Shown: one piece after another, positions 30,376-41,375 of the stretch
Layout of the letters: each line of letters opens with the position of its first letter
How positions within the stretch are numbered: the first letter of the stretch is position 1
Source of the DNA: Parietichytrium sp. I65-24A
Taxonomy: Eukaryota > Sar > Bigyra > Thraustochytrida > Thraustochytriidae
Length of the DNA: 64,000 nt
Direction: 5' to 3'
NCBI GenBank assembly: GCA_012862575.1
Contig: BLSF01000047.1
Coordinates: 125,853-189,852 of the forward strand
Position numbers and translations under genes: made by a program
The notes under the pieces: generated by a model
The model's input: only the letters and a program-made list of their open reading frames with translations
Database searches by the model: none
Told to the model about the DNA's origin: nothing

Positions 30376-32229
30376 CTACTGCCGATGAGCCATTGGATCG
30401 TCAAAGTGCACTTTTTCCCTCTGGTATTTGTCAATGTCCTCCTCTGTGAGGCCCATTGCCCTGGCTGCGGCACTCACTGGCTCGCGCAACCTCTCCCGCG
30501 GTTTGCCTGAGGCCGTCCCGAAAGTTCTCCTCGGCGACTTTGAGCGAGAACGATCCCTTCTTCTCCGCTTCTTCTTGTCTGATTTGGAACGCTTGGATCG
30601 AACCTTGTCTCTACCCCGCTTGTGGTCACGATCGCTATGCCGCCGGGACGACGACTTTTTGTGCTTTCTCTTCCTATGCTTGCCAGACGACATTGAGCTC
30701 CTGCTACTGTCTGACCCCTCGCTGTCCGACTGGTGGGATCGCTCCAAGTCGTCTGCTTTTGAGTGCTTCTTATCAGCTCCGGCAAGCTCGCTTTGCGTGG
30801 CGCTTTGATCTATCGCCTCGTTGCTATTTCCGCCCTTCTCATGTGACGCTGCCTTCTCGACCTTGCCAAACTTCTGCGACGCAATTTTAGCTCGCCGACC
30901 AGCCTCGCCAGTGCAGTACGAATTTCGCGTTGTCTGAAAGCAGCAGGCAAACCCCCACCGCATGCTTTCTCTGTCAAAGTAAGAGCCCCATACACTTTCA
31001 TGATTCAGCTCCATGACGTCCTCCTCATACTTGGACCTTGGAATCGCTCCGTTGGGGTCTCGAAGTATGCGCCCGTCGGGAGTGTATTCCACAAAGTTGG
31101 TCTGAACCCCTTCAAGCAACGATCTGTCCGGCCGCTTTTGAGCATACTCCTCGCCACCGTAGCGATCGTGCATTTCTTTCCTCCGCTGCTCCTTGAGCTT
31201 TTCCATTCGCTCCTCGTACTGCTTCTTTGCGAGAAGGACCTGCGTTGGGTTGGCTTGCAGATGGGCTTCGGTCTCGCCTTGCCTGTGCGCCTCCCACGCG
31301 AAGACCTGCGCTCGAGCCATCTCGAGCGCATCGCCAGTACTTTTGACGTGATTATCACCTGCATAGTCTGCATCGGAGTTGTCCAGCTCCGGATTTGGGT
31401 TTGCGCGCATGGAACGAGTTTTCGGGTCGTAGTATGCGGACTCCAAATCAAGATTTCTTAAATATTTGACCGTGTCCTCGCGAATACGAAGATTCGGGAT
31501 TGTCGCCTTCACCTTGTTCCCTACCTTAAACACCTGCTCAGTAGATTCGTCTTGTTTCACCCCCAGGACATCGTCTTCTTGATCGGAGTCGGATTCAGAG
31601 TCGGAGCTGGACGCTTCGTTTTCGTCAAGCCCTGCTTCTTCTGCGCGTTTTCGCTTCCGCTCCTTCTTTCGCCGCAGCTTCTCATCTCTCTCGCGGAGAA
31701 CTTGCTTCCGTTTCTCCTCTTCCGCCTTGTTGTGGAGTTTGACCATTTTGACGTGCTCGGACTCATCATAGCCATTCCACCTGTCTCGCGCAGCGTCGTA
31801 GGACATGTCGATACGGTCTTGAATGAGCTCGTCAGCAGCCAAGTCTTTATTCGTTTTCCAGGCACCAACTTTGCGGGGGCGCTCCATGCAAAACTTTTCT
31901 GTGTGCGTAGTCGCACCGCAATTTTTACACGCGCCTTTTTGAAACCTTTTCTTGTTTTCAGTGCCTGGTTGAATGGTGTCTTTTCCTCTCTTATACCACT
32001 GGTTGAGAGACGTGCCCTTTTCCTTCTTGTCGTCGCTCAGTTTCTGATGCTTGAGACCTTCGCCTTCGTCCTGCTTTAAATACCACGGCGCCTTGCTCAT
32101 AAACTCCGGGATGTGCGGATTGATCATGTTTCCCTGATTGTCCACCGCGGGAAGTGCGTTACCAGCCTTCCGAGCATCTTCGAGAGCCTGCTTCTGGCGC
32201 CGCTCTTCTCTTGTCATTCGCTCCGTCAT
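30376..32229 (-). CDS. SLU7: Pre-mRNA splicing factor SLU7
   Basis: Second-step splicing factor that helps position the 3' splice site. 617 aa from ATG 32229 (the open frame starts upstream only at TTG). After the basic N-terminus come the hallmark [15 protein letters not shown] (about 45-60) and the CCHC zinc knuckle [19 protein letters not shown] (about 115-135), followed by the conserved [14 protein letters not shown] and [12 protein letters not shown]. Further on lie [29 protein letters not shown] and [13 protein letters not shown], all SLU7 signatures. The C-terminus is rich in Arg/Ser/Lys (RS-like, about 530-600), as in splicing factors. Nuclear; no intron is needed. The family is unmistakable. 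Confidence 0.96.
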   Translation of the reverse strand: [617 protein letters not shown]

Positions 32230-32915
32230 CTTGCCTGCGTGTATCTTTTTGTCCCCGCGCTTCTGCGCTGCGACTCCCGCGCGTCGCACTTGCACGCGCC
32301 CTTTTCTGCGCCACCCACGCACCTGAGCACAAGAGCACAAGAGCGCTAGTCCAACTCTCCGACCGCTTTGGCTCGCTCAACTTGCAGCGTCTCGCAGGGC
32401 CCGGGGATCGAACAAAGTCCAAGCCGTGCGGCAGGTAGGTCACCGAACGGCACGCGAGGAATCTATGTGGCTGGCGTCAGTCTCCACTGTGGCAAGGCGC
32501 GGAGACACCCTGCCTCAGCATTCAAGAGAGCAGAAAAACAAGAAAAAGAAACCAAAACCAACACAAGAGGTACTCGTACAACTCGTACTCACAGTCACCA
32601 ATGCTTTAGGTACTGTGACTAGGACTCACACAGTGCTGGCAAATGCTGGCAAATGGCAAGTGGAAAATGCTGGCAACATTTCCATGTGTCCATCCACCCA
32701 CGCATGTTCGTATTTCAGTCAAGTTGATAAGAGAACCAAGGGAATACTTTGATGCTGCAGTCGATTGATCGATGGGCACACAACTTTGGATGTGGGATGC
32801 CTTTGTGTCTTTTCCTTTAAATTGCCATTTACTTTTTACACTGATGTTTGTGAATATAATGTTTGTGTGAGAAATACATGAAGGAACGTTCATGCGATGC
32901 AAAAACCGTTTACTT
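32230..32915. other. Spacer between SLU7 start and VWA-gene 3' end
   Basis: No gene. It contains an imperfect aatgctggca repeat (32636-32682) and a ctcacagtc/gtactgtgac word cluster (32585-32635). Confidence 0.5.
32636..32682. repeat. Imperfect tandem repeat (aaatgctggc) x3-4
   Basis: Three close copies of aatgctggc separated by drifted units, about 400 bp upstream of the SLU7 ATG. Confidence 0.65.
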
Positions 32916-34856
32916 TTAAGAAATAATGCTCCAGCCTGTTGCTCCAGAAACAGTACTAGCAGCGTCGTCCTTGTTCGCAAAAGTATCAGCATCTTCTCCA
33001 TCGTTATCGTTGGCCAATCTGAGCTTTGGAAGCGCCTTTTGAAGGGTTTCCATGGAGATCGTGTCGCAGTCAGTGAAAGCGCGCTTGATAGCCGCGGCCT
33101 GGGAGTTTGAGACTGTGATCATGCCATCCGAGCAGAAGATCGGGACATCATTCAAGTCTGTGCACAGAACTTCCGTCTGACTATGGGAAGGCTTTACCTC
33201 TAGCGCAATCATGCTGAGCAAGGCGTTTATCTTGCTAAGGTCTGGGAGTTTTGGATCGAACCGGAACTGAAGGCACTTCTCCCTGAGTCCAATTTTCTCC
33301 ATGTCGAGCATCATCTGTCCCTCCGTTGTCGTGCTTCTCAAAAACGATACGAAAAATACTTGCGCGTGGGGATATACTTCTTCAGTGTATCGGAAGAACA
33401 GCTCCGCGAAACTAGACTGAAGTGGTGGCGGGAGCTTTGATGGGTCTTTTCTCGCGCCCATTCGAAGGTGTCTACCTTGTGCAGTATTGTTCTCAACCTC
33501 ATCGGTCACCACAATAAAAAGATCTACAGGCTGTTTGCTCTCGTAATATTTGAGCAAGGACGCTGCAGGGGCCGTACCACCCCGTGCCCTTACCTCTCGA
33601 GTAATTTCGAGAATATCTTGCACGTTTCGCGGCTGTTTGCTTGGCAGAAAGTCACCCGAGTTGAAAAACCTCAAGGTACCCTCCAAGCACGAGCAGATAA
33701 CCGAACCAATAATGGTCGCACTGTCCACTGCAACTTGCATGGATCCAGAGGAGTCGCCAAGCACCACTGCGGTTTTGTTCGTCTTGATTTTAATCTCTCT
33801 GAGCAAGCATTCCGCATGATCTGCCAGCAGGTCGAAGAACTCGACTTTCAGTTTTTGGAAGTACAAAAGACGCTCCATAATCTTGCCGAAGCTATTCCGG
33901 TTCTTCCCGGTGACGTCTTCAATCTTTTCTCCAGCTTTCAGTCGCTCGTTGACGATCCTTCCAGTCCTCTTAGTCTTCAGTTCCTCATACCACCAAATCA
34001 CGTCCGCTAACGGAGCATGTGCCGCAAGCACATTCTTGGCCTGGTTGCCAATCAGCGATTTTGCCTCGCTATTACGGAGGTAGCTGTAGAATGTAGATAC
34101 ATTTGTCTCCCGAACAAGTTTGACAAGGTCGCCCTCCGTCTTCACGCTGGTCAGGCTGGAGACAATGGTGCCTGCTGGGGGATCTGCGCCGTAGATAACG
34201 GGGAGAAAGTATTCGAGCGCAAAGTCTTTCGGACTCAAATGCACCAGATTTGCCAGTTCTTGCCACGGCTCTTTCGGAAAGTTGAGCAAGAAATACTCTA
34301 ACTTTTCAGCTGGAATTTCTTTCACCCACCGCCTCACCCTTTTCATGAATGCACCCGTTGCTGAAGAGCCAACAAAGATACTCTCGAATTTCAGACGCTC
34401 GAGCTGGCCATTCAACTTGGTGATCCGCTTCTTCCGCTTCAAAGTTGCCAATTTCTTCTCTAGTGCCATGCACTGACGCCTTCCGTCGAGAAGTTTCAGG
34501 GTGCCCAACCATTCTGTAAGGTTGAAGGTCGGAAGCATGCTGTCCACTACATCCCGTTTCCCTACGCTCCACAGCAGGGCAGCAGGGCGGGATCGCGAAA
34601 ACTCGGAGTTACTTGCCACCAAGGCTTCGACGGCTGCTGCATACGCATCGGGATAGCTCGAGATCAAATCTTGGTGCTCCTTGAAAAAGGAAAGCCTTTT
34701 CAGAAGAACTCGCTGCGCAGCGGAGACTGCGTCCGAGAACGCGAGGGTGTGTGTCTTTTTGCTACCTTCGGGAATGACGGACATTTTTCTTCCAAATTCG
34801 TTCTGGTTTGTGGATCCAAAATGAAGTTGTAATTGGGAACTGCTCGAGGTCGCCAT
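32916..34856 (-). CDS. VWA (MIDAS) domain protein, Ro60-like layout
   Basis: 646 aa, single exon, ATG 34856. The C-terminal half is a von Willebrand A fold with an intact MIDAS motif: AVVLGDSSGSM at residues 363-373 (D-x-S-x-S), a conserved Thr-containing segment (ARGGTAPAASLLKYYE), and the VVTDEVEN strand holding the third metal ligand. The N-terminal 350 residues are predominantly helical (for example WVKEIPAEKLEYFLLNFPKEP and LVHLSPKDFALEYFL). The order helical array followed by VWA recalls Ro60/TROVE RNA-binding proteins, but I cannot see clear TROVE motifs. A short basic segment (LATLKRKKRITKLNGQLERL) may bind nucleic acid. Metal-dependent ligand binding is likely; partner and process are unknown. 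The gene is head to head with CHD across 1.6 kb. Confidence 0.8.
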   Translation of the reverse strand: MATSSSSQLQLHFGSTNQNEFGRKMSVIPEGSKKTHTLAFSDAVSAAQRVLLKRLSFFKEHQDLISSYPDAYAAAVEALVASNSEFSRSRPAALLWSVGKRDVVDSMLPTFNLTEWLGTLKLLDGRRQCMALEKKLATLKRKKRITKLNGQLERLKFESIFVGSSATGAFMKRVRRWVKEIPAEKLEYFLLNFPKEPWQELANLVHLSPKDFALEYFLPVIYGADPPAGTIVSSLTSVKTEGDLVKLVRETNVSTFYSYLRNSEAKSLIGNQAKNVLAAHAPLADVIWWYEELKTKRTGRIVNERLKAGEKIEDVTGKNRNSFGKIMERLLYFQKLKVEFFDLLADHAECLLREIKIKTNKTAVVLGDSSGSMQVAVDSATIIGSVICSCLEGTLRFFNSGDFLPSKQPRNVQDILEITREVRARGGTAPAASLLKYYESKQPVDLFIVVTDEVENNTAQGRHLRMGARKDPSKLPPPLQSSFAELFFRYTEEVYPHAQVFFVSFLRSTTTEGQMMLDMEKIGLREKCLQFRFDPKLPDLSKINALLSMIALEVKPSHSQTEVLCTDLNDVPIFCSDGMITVSNSQAAAIKRAFTDCDTISMETLQKALPKLRLANDNDGEDADTFANKDDAASTVSGATGWSIIS

Positions 34857-35968
34857 TGAGCCACGGACACAGAAAACCTACCCACGTGATGTTTCGTTGT
34901 TGCGACATTCTGGAAACTGTCCAGTAAACTCTGATGAACCAAGTTCCACGACGGTGGCCTCGGCGTGCACTGCAAGCGCGCAATCTGGAGCACGTTTTTG
35001 TTTTCCATGTTCCAAAAAGGATCTTGAACATCCTTCTGTCATTGCAAACATGTTGTCACAGAGGATTGGATCGATACCAGAATGTTCTCGCTTTCTCCCT
35101 CCGTTTTAGAACGTTCTAATTACAAACTAGAACGGTACCGGTACTCGTAGCGGGAGTACGGTATTCCAAGAAGAATGAAAGATAAAGAAGCTGCCCACTT
35201 GTCAAAATTGAATCGATCTGGCAATTTCGAGAGCGTCTCATTTTGTACGATTACTGTACCAGAGCTTGATCAAGTGTCCTGAAATCGCTTTGAGGGATCA
35301 GGTTCATGAGTTGCACCGTGTGCTCTAATACTGTCAAAATGGCAATAATAGTAGAATCCCAGCTTCTCGCTCAGAGTAGCAGGGAGGCAGCAATGGGCTT
35401 CTCGCGTACTTGTGCCTGTCAGCCACGTTGATCGGGATTCAGCTTCTGGGCATCCTCGGGAGTCAGGCTCGTCGAATGAGGGCCAAACTTGGATGTCATT
35501 TGCCTGGCCCCTGTTATTGCTTTTGATTCGGGATTGATTGTCCTGGTACTAAACCATGTCCAAATCCGTGTGTTCTCTCGCGAGGATGATGTATTGCTTC
35601 GAGTCTTCGCCTTCGCGGTCTTCCGTTTCCAAACAGAAGTGTTGCCACAGCTAAGCTCCTCTTTCGTTTCCTTTTCAAATTGGTTCCGATACATTTGTAG
35701 CTGTCCCACTCTAATCTAGTAGATTTTAGGCTCACTGTTACAGACATAGCGATATGCGGTAGCCTGGCTTTACGGGTCGATTTTTTAATGATCTCGATGA
35801 CGGAGCTGACTGAGATGACGTCAGGCGAGGGATATATGATACTCGGTGGTACTACATGATACATGACATGATACATGTTCTAATTATGATGATACATGTA
35901 CTCACTGTCAGTACATGGCATAGGTGATGATGGCATACATAGAATACATGCTGTCGCAACAAAGCAAG

Positions 35969-36040
35969 CACCGGAGACACCGGAGACACCGGAGACACCG
36001 GAGACACCGGAGACACCGGAGACACCGGAGACACCGGAGC
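35969..36040. repeat. 9-bp tandem repeat (caccggaga) x8
   Basis: Eight copies, exact except for the last base. First of four abutting minisatellites upstream of CHD. Confidence 0.95.
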
Positions 36041-36072
36041 ATCGTGGTATCGTGGTATCGTGGTATCGTGGT
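36041..36072. repeat. 8-bp tandem repeat (atcgtggt) x4
   Basis: Four exact copies directly abutting the previous array. Confidence 0.93.
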
Positions 36073-36080
36073 GTGTGAGC

Positions 36081-36115
36081 TGAGCATAGCTGAGCATAGC
36101 TGAGCATAGCTGAGC
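36081..36115. repeat. 10-bp tandem repeat (tgagcatagc) x3.5
   Basis: Three exact units plus half a unit, eight bases after the previous array. Confidence 0.92.
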
Positions 36116-36137
36116 TGAGAGGCGTTGGGAGATTGAG

Positions 36138-36164
36138 CGACGACAGCGACGACAGCGACGACAG
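36138..36164. repeat. 9-bp tandem repeat (cgacgacag) x3
   Basis: Three exact copies, about 310 bp upstream of the CHD ATG. Confidence 0.88.
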
Positions 36165-36471
36165 AGGCGAGCCATTCGCGGCGGACGGCAAGCCAGTGAG
36201 AGCGCAGCCCCTACACACCCTACACCCGTCGGCACTCTTGGCGCGGGCCAGACGACCACCACGGGCGGCCAGACAGCCAACGCAGCAGCGCAGATAGTAG
36301 AAAAAGCAGAGAGTGGACAGTGGACAGTGGAGAGCGATCCCATCAGCCTGCCACTCGGGTAAGATTGCCCGAACGTGAGGGGTTTCTTTCTTTCTTTCTT
36401 AATCTCTCTTTGTTTTCCTTTCTTGCTCTCCCGGGCGGGGCCGCTCGTAGTGAAGCGAGTGAGACGGAGCC

Positions 36472-39400
36472 ATGAGTGCAAAAAGACGGTCGAAAGGCGG
36501 CGCTGTGGTGTACAGCGAGGAGCACGAGATTGACAAAGAGCTCAGACGAGAGCTCAAGGCCCAACGCCGACCACGAGAGGAGCCTCTCATTGAAAAGATT
36601 CTTGCGCGAAGAAATTCAGGAGGGGTCTCGGAGTACCTGGTGAAATGGAGGGGCAAATCTTATTTGCACGTCGACTGGATCAGCGAAGCGCTGATTTTAG
36701 AAGATGTGGACGGAAATCGCAAGCTGAAAGCTTTTGCCAAGGCACAAGAGGAGAAAGGCCCTTTGCCGAACGATAGCAGGCAAGTTCGTCGTCGAAAGCT
36801 GGGCGCAGACGATCTGGGCCAGTACTTTGACCCTTCCTACGTTGAGGTAGAGCGCATTGTGGACGCGTCACACGCAGAACATGAGAAAGCAAAGCTTTCG
36901 GCGCCTGCGCCGGATGCTAAGAATAGCAAACCGTGGACCCGCGAAGCTCAGCAACTTTTAGCCCAGCTCATTGCCCACCGGTTCAATCGGTCGCTTTTGT
37001 CGGTTTATTTCATGGACATGGTTGATGAAGAGCGCGATGGAGCGCCAGGGTACTATAAGATAATCTCCGAGCCGATGAGTTTCAATCTCGTACGACAGCG
37101 CCTTGTAGACTCTCATTATGCATCTTTGGAAGACTTTGCACGCGAGGTTCGCCTGATTTTTGAGAATTGCCGGACGTACAACCCAAACCCAGACGCACAT
37201 GTACGATTCTGCGGAGAAAAGCTGAGCAAACTCTTTGAAAAAAAGTACGAAGGCTTACTAGCTTGGAAGCAGAAGCGCGAGGCTTCCCCCCCGCAGGACA
37301 CACGTCGCTTTCTTGTGAAATGGAAGGGACTGTCTTATGCGGATATGAGCTGGGAAAACGAATCCGATATTCTCGACGATAGCGCCATCGCCGCCTACTA
37401 CAGGCGGTCGAGGCTGCCCACTCGTACAGCAGCCAAGGCGGGCAATCAGGACACAAAGAGCTCAGAGCGCCAAGAGGACGGGGTAGATTCTTCGGGGAAT
37501 GCGGCCGCAATGCAAGAGAGCGCAGGCAATCAAAATCGGCCATTTATTAAATATACTACATCGCCGGCTTACAAGAATGGTCTGCAGTTGCGCTCTTACC
37601 AGTTGGAAGGACTGAATTGGTTGGCTTTCAATCATGCAAATAACCGTGGTTCGATCCTTGCTGACGAAATGGGCCTCGGAAAGACGTGCCAGACCGTGTC
37701 CTTTGTGAACCATTTGCATCAGCAAGGGTACCTGAAAACCAAGCCCTGCATGGTTGTTGCCCCACTATCCACCCTTGGACACTGGAAGAACGAATTCGAC
37801 CGATGGAGTGACTTGAACGTTATTTTATATCACGATCAGGGCAACCGGCTCATGACCGGCTCGCAAAGTCGAAAATTGATTCGTGAAACAGAGTTTTACT
37901 ACTGGACAGAATCGAAGAAAGGCAAGCGTCGCAATGTTCCAGGGCTCTACAAGTTCCAGGTACTGATCACATCATATGAGTCATTAGTGTCAGACGCATC
38001 GGAGCTGGGTTCCATTCCATTTGCAGCTGTCATCGTGGACGAAGGGCATCGACTCAAGTCGAAGAAGGGAAAGCTGGCATCAAGTTTCCGGGACTTTTTA
38101 AAAACGGACACGCGAGTAATTTTGACAGGCACGCCGCTTCAGAACGACATCGAAGAGCTCTTCAACTTGTTACATTTCATTGAGCCCAAGGAGTTTTCCG
38201 ACAGAGATGGTTTTCTTCGAGACTTTGGTGATCTACAAAATGCCGAACAAGTCCAGGCATTACAAAATCGTGTCAAGCCATTTATGCTGCGCCGACTCAA
38301 AGAGCATGTTGAGAAAGACATCCCTGCAAAGGAGGAAACTGTGATAGACGTCGAGCTCACAACTCTGCAGAAAAAGTATTATCGTGCAATCTTTGAGCGT
38401 AACCGCGAATTTCTCTCTGGGGGAGCCCACTCGACGTCGCGGGCCGCGCTTCCGCCACAACTAACGAATATTGAAATGGAGCTTCGCAAGTGCTGCAACC
38501 ACCCATTTCTAATCAATGGCGTTGAGGAGCGTGAGAGCGTTGGCGCGGAGGGGTCCCCCGAAGCTTTGCGAAGCGTGATCCAGGCTAGCGGGAAAATGGT
38601 GTTGTTGGATAAGCTGTTAGCAAAACTCTGGAACGAGAAGAGAAAAGTGCTTATTTTCTCCCAATTCAAAATGATGCTGGATATTATCGAAGACTACTGC
38701 CACCACCCAGACCGATCATATCCCATGGAAAGGATAGATGGAAACACTTCTGGAAGTGCAAGGCAGAAAGCGATTGATCGTTATTGTGATCCGCGCGGCA
38801 AGTCTTTCGTTTTCTTGCTCTCCACTAGGGCTGGGGGCGTGGGGATTAATTTGACAGCAGCGAACACTGTCATCATATTTGACAGTGATTGGAATCCGCA
38901 GAACGATCTGCAAGCCATGGCTCGATGCCATCGAATTGGGCAGAAAAACAGCGTCTCCGTGTACCGCTTTGTGACCAAGAATACCTATGAGTCCCATCTG
39001 TTTGACCGCGCCGCTCGGAAGGTAAGTAGGAGAAAAAAGCCATTCTTCTCTGACTGATTTGATTTCTAGTTTGCGAAGAATAAAACTGACGAGCCAATGA
39101 TCTCTGTTGTGTGCTACGTTGTTCCGCGTCATTGGCCGCGCTAAATTATCCCATCCCCCATTGCAGCTTGGGTTGGAGCAGGCAGTTCTTGGGAAGCATG
39201 GGTCCGCAAATACCACGGATGCTGGACTTGCGCCATCTAAGGAAGAGATTGAAGGGCTGCTCCGCTTTGGGGCTTATAAACTAATGGAAACCGATGACGA
39301 ATCCGCGGAGAAATCACGTCAATACAGCGAAGCAAATATTGATGATTTACTTGCGTCGTCAAGTAGACGGGTGAATTGGGACAAGCAAGAGGGAAGCGGG

Positions 39401-41095
39401 GACGCCCCGTCAGGAGTACCCTCCTCGTTTTCCTTTTCCAAGGCGAGCTTTGTCGCCGCTGGTACTGACGAAGAGATCGATGTAGCTGATCCAAGCTTTT
39501 GGACCAAGGTGCTTGGTGCGGACCCCAGAAGCACGATGCTATCGCGGCTCTCAGACGGGTCTGCGTACGAGACAGAGGAGACCAAAAAGAAATTCTTCGA
39601 TGAGCTCCGTGCTGCAGGGAATCAGGTGATCCAGGAAAAGTTGAGCGGAGTCGTCAAGCCTGAGTTTGAGGAAGCTGTCTTGCACTGTCTGGAGCAAATT
39701 TCAAACATGAAGCGGACGTTCTCAGACCAAGAGCTCGCTGCGGCGAGTGCATTCCTCAAACAGGTCGAGCGCCCTTCGAGACGCCATTACGCACAAGCCG
39801 ATGTAATTCGGTTTTATGATGAGGAGGCGATTGTTGGCCTTACGGAGAGCAATGCTGCGAGCTATAAACCGGACGTAAAGAAATCAGAGAGAGATGCAAC
39901 CTTTTCCGGCGATTCTGAGGAGGAGGACGGAACATATCGCAGTCGAGACGAAAAGCGAAAGAAGAAGCGCACAGTTGAAATCGACGGCAAGGTCATGGAC
40001 ATGTGCCAAATTCAAAACTCTTGGATCGAGCCAGACGATCTGATGAAGGCAGTTGAGAGCGCAGGAGGCTACGAGAGTGTTGTACAAGAGCGAAACTGGA
40101 CTCAAGTCCGCACGAATCTTGCTCTCGAAGCGTCGAGTAGTGTGAATTTCTCCATTCATCGAGTGTTCAAAAAGTACTTTCCATCCAGCTGCCTATTGAC
40201 GGGATCAGCAGACGTCGAGCAGAGGAGGACGACTAAAAAGACGAAAAGCTCCAAGTCAGGCAGTTCTCGCCATAAGAAGCGTGGTTCACAAAGCGACGAA
40301 GAGGACGACGACGACGACGAAGAAGAAGAAGACAACGATAGCGACGGAGAAAACGATGATGAAGAGGAGGAGCATGATGTCGATGACAGCGTTGATGAGG
40401 GTGTCGGCGAGGAGGAAAGCGAGGATGGGACCTCCGACAAGGCCAGAAGACGGCCAGCTCCGCGAAGAAAAGCCTCCCCAAAGGCCAAAACAGTGGTCAA
40501 AAAGAGTGTTAATTCATCGACCCCGAAGCGAAGCGCCATATCTCGCCCGAAAATCGAGTGCCCGATCGTACGATTAGACCCGAAGATTTATGTCTCCAAA
40601 ACAGCAAATAATGAGCCGTGGTGCAGATATTGCGGGGCGGTTGAGTCCTCCGGATTCAGTCGTGGGCCATGGGGATCCAAAATGTTGTGCGTGGTACACT
40701 ATGTTGAGTGGCATCAGAAGCACGTTTTGGATCTGAGCCCTTGGGCGGAGGAGGCGCCCGTGCAGCCAATCAATCCCGATCTCAATACACAGTTCAAGTA
40801 CTTGGCATACAAAAAGGAGCGCGAAGAGAAAATGAAGGAGCGCGCAGAAGCTGTGAAGCCTGAATCGGCTGATGAGCTCGAAGAAGACCTCGAAGAAGAG
40901 GTAAGATCGAATGGTCGGCCACGCCGTCGCGCAGCAATTCGAAGTGCTGCGAGAATTCGAGGCACACACAAGGCCGAGCAAACAAAGTCTCTGTCTGGTC
41001 GCAGGACGAGGGACAGCGTTTCGCGGTCGTTGTCAAGACCTGCAAAGCTTGCAAGGCGTGGAAGTACCTCATCAGCCTCGGAAACTTCAGACTAG
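36472..41095 (+). CDS. CHD-type chromatin remodeler with nested bromodomain, ARID-like and GATA-like modules (2 exons)
   Basis: Exons 36472-39021 and 39167-41095 (145-nt intron, GTAAGT...TTGCAG) give 1492 aa. Chromodomain 1 lies at about 37-78 (EYLVKWRGKSYLHVDW). Chromodomain 2 starts at 121-135 (YVEVERIVDA) and resumes at 279-312 (FLVKWKGLSYADMSWE). Between these lies a bromodomain at about 154-268 with YYKIISEPMSFNLV and CRTYNPN (acetyl-lysine Asn237); the WPF shelf is not evident. SNF2 ATPase: DEMGLGKT (398-405), DEGH instead of DEAH, TGTPLQND, then STRAGGVGINLTAAN and HRIGQ. Exon 2 continues the CHD tail (SFSFSKASFVA), an acidic stretch, an ARID-like segment near 1120-1192 (DDLMKAVESAGGYESV), and a CX2CX18CX2H GATA-like finger near 1334-1370. 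Nuclear ATP-dependent nucleosome remodeling is secure; the reader combination is inferred from motifs. Converges on a PH-like gene. Confidence 0.93.
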
Positions 41096-41375
41096 CTTTT
41101 TAACTGAAAGGCTTTCAATTAATTTGTCGCCAGCCCACCATTTTTTCCATGTATTCTTCCTTCGCAGAAAACGTTGTCTCCAAAATCCCACCTGCGCGTT
41201 CGTGTTCTTGCAAGATTGCCCCTCTTTTCGAAATCCAGCAACTCTGTTCGGTGAAGTTCGTCCAAACAGAAAATCAAAAGGCAAAGCCCTCAACTTCAAA
41301 TTATTTACTTGTTTAATTAATGTTCATCATGACAACGGTGTTTCTAGACTAGCAAAAGACGGCCCCTTTTCTACC

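Larger units (their letters stand above)
34857..36471. other. Head-to-head spacer, VWA gene / CHD gene
   Basis: 1.6 kb. It holds four different tandem repeats stacked side by side (35969-36164) next to the CHD promoter, tacatgata words (35850-35900) and GTAC words near 35135-35165. The 96-codon minus frame at 35419-35709 has no ATG at its start and is not called. Confidence 0.55.

Noticed and set aside
32395-32420. Possible tRNA B box (gttcgatcccc on the minus strand)
   Set aside because: The presumed T-stem does not pair and no A box or anticodon arm lies at the right distance.
35419-35709. 96-codon minus-strand frame ending SLTPEDAQKLNPDQRG
   Set aside because: Starts at GTG, has no family resemblance and no supporting splice partner; could be a gene relic but is not supportable.
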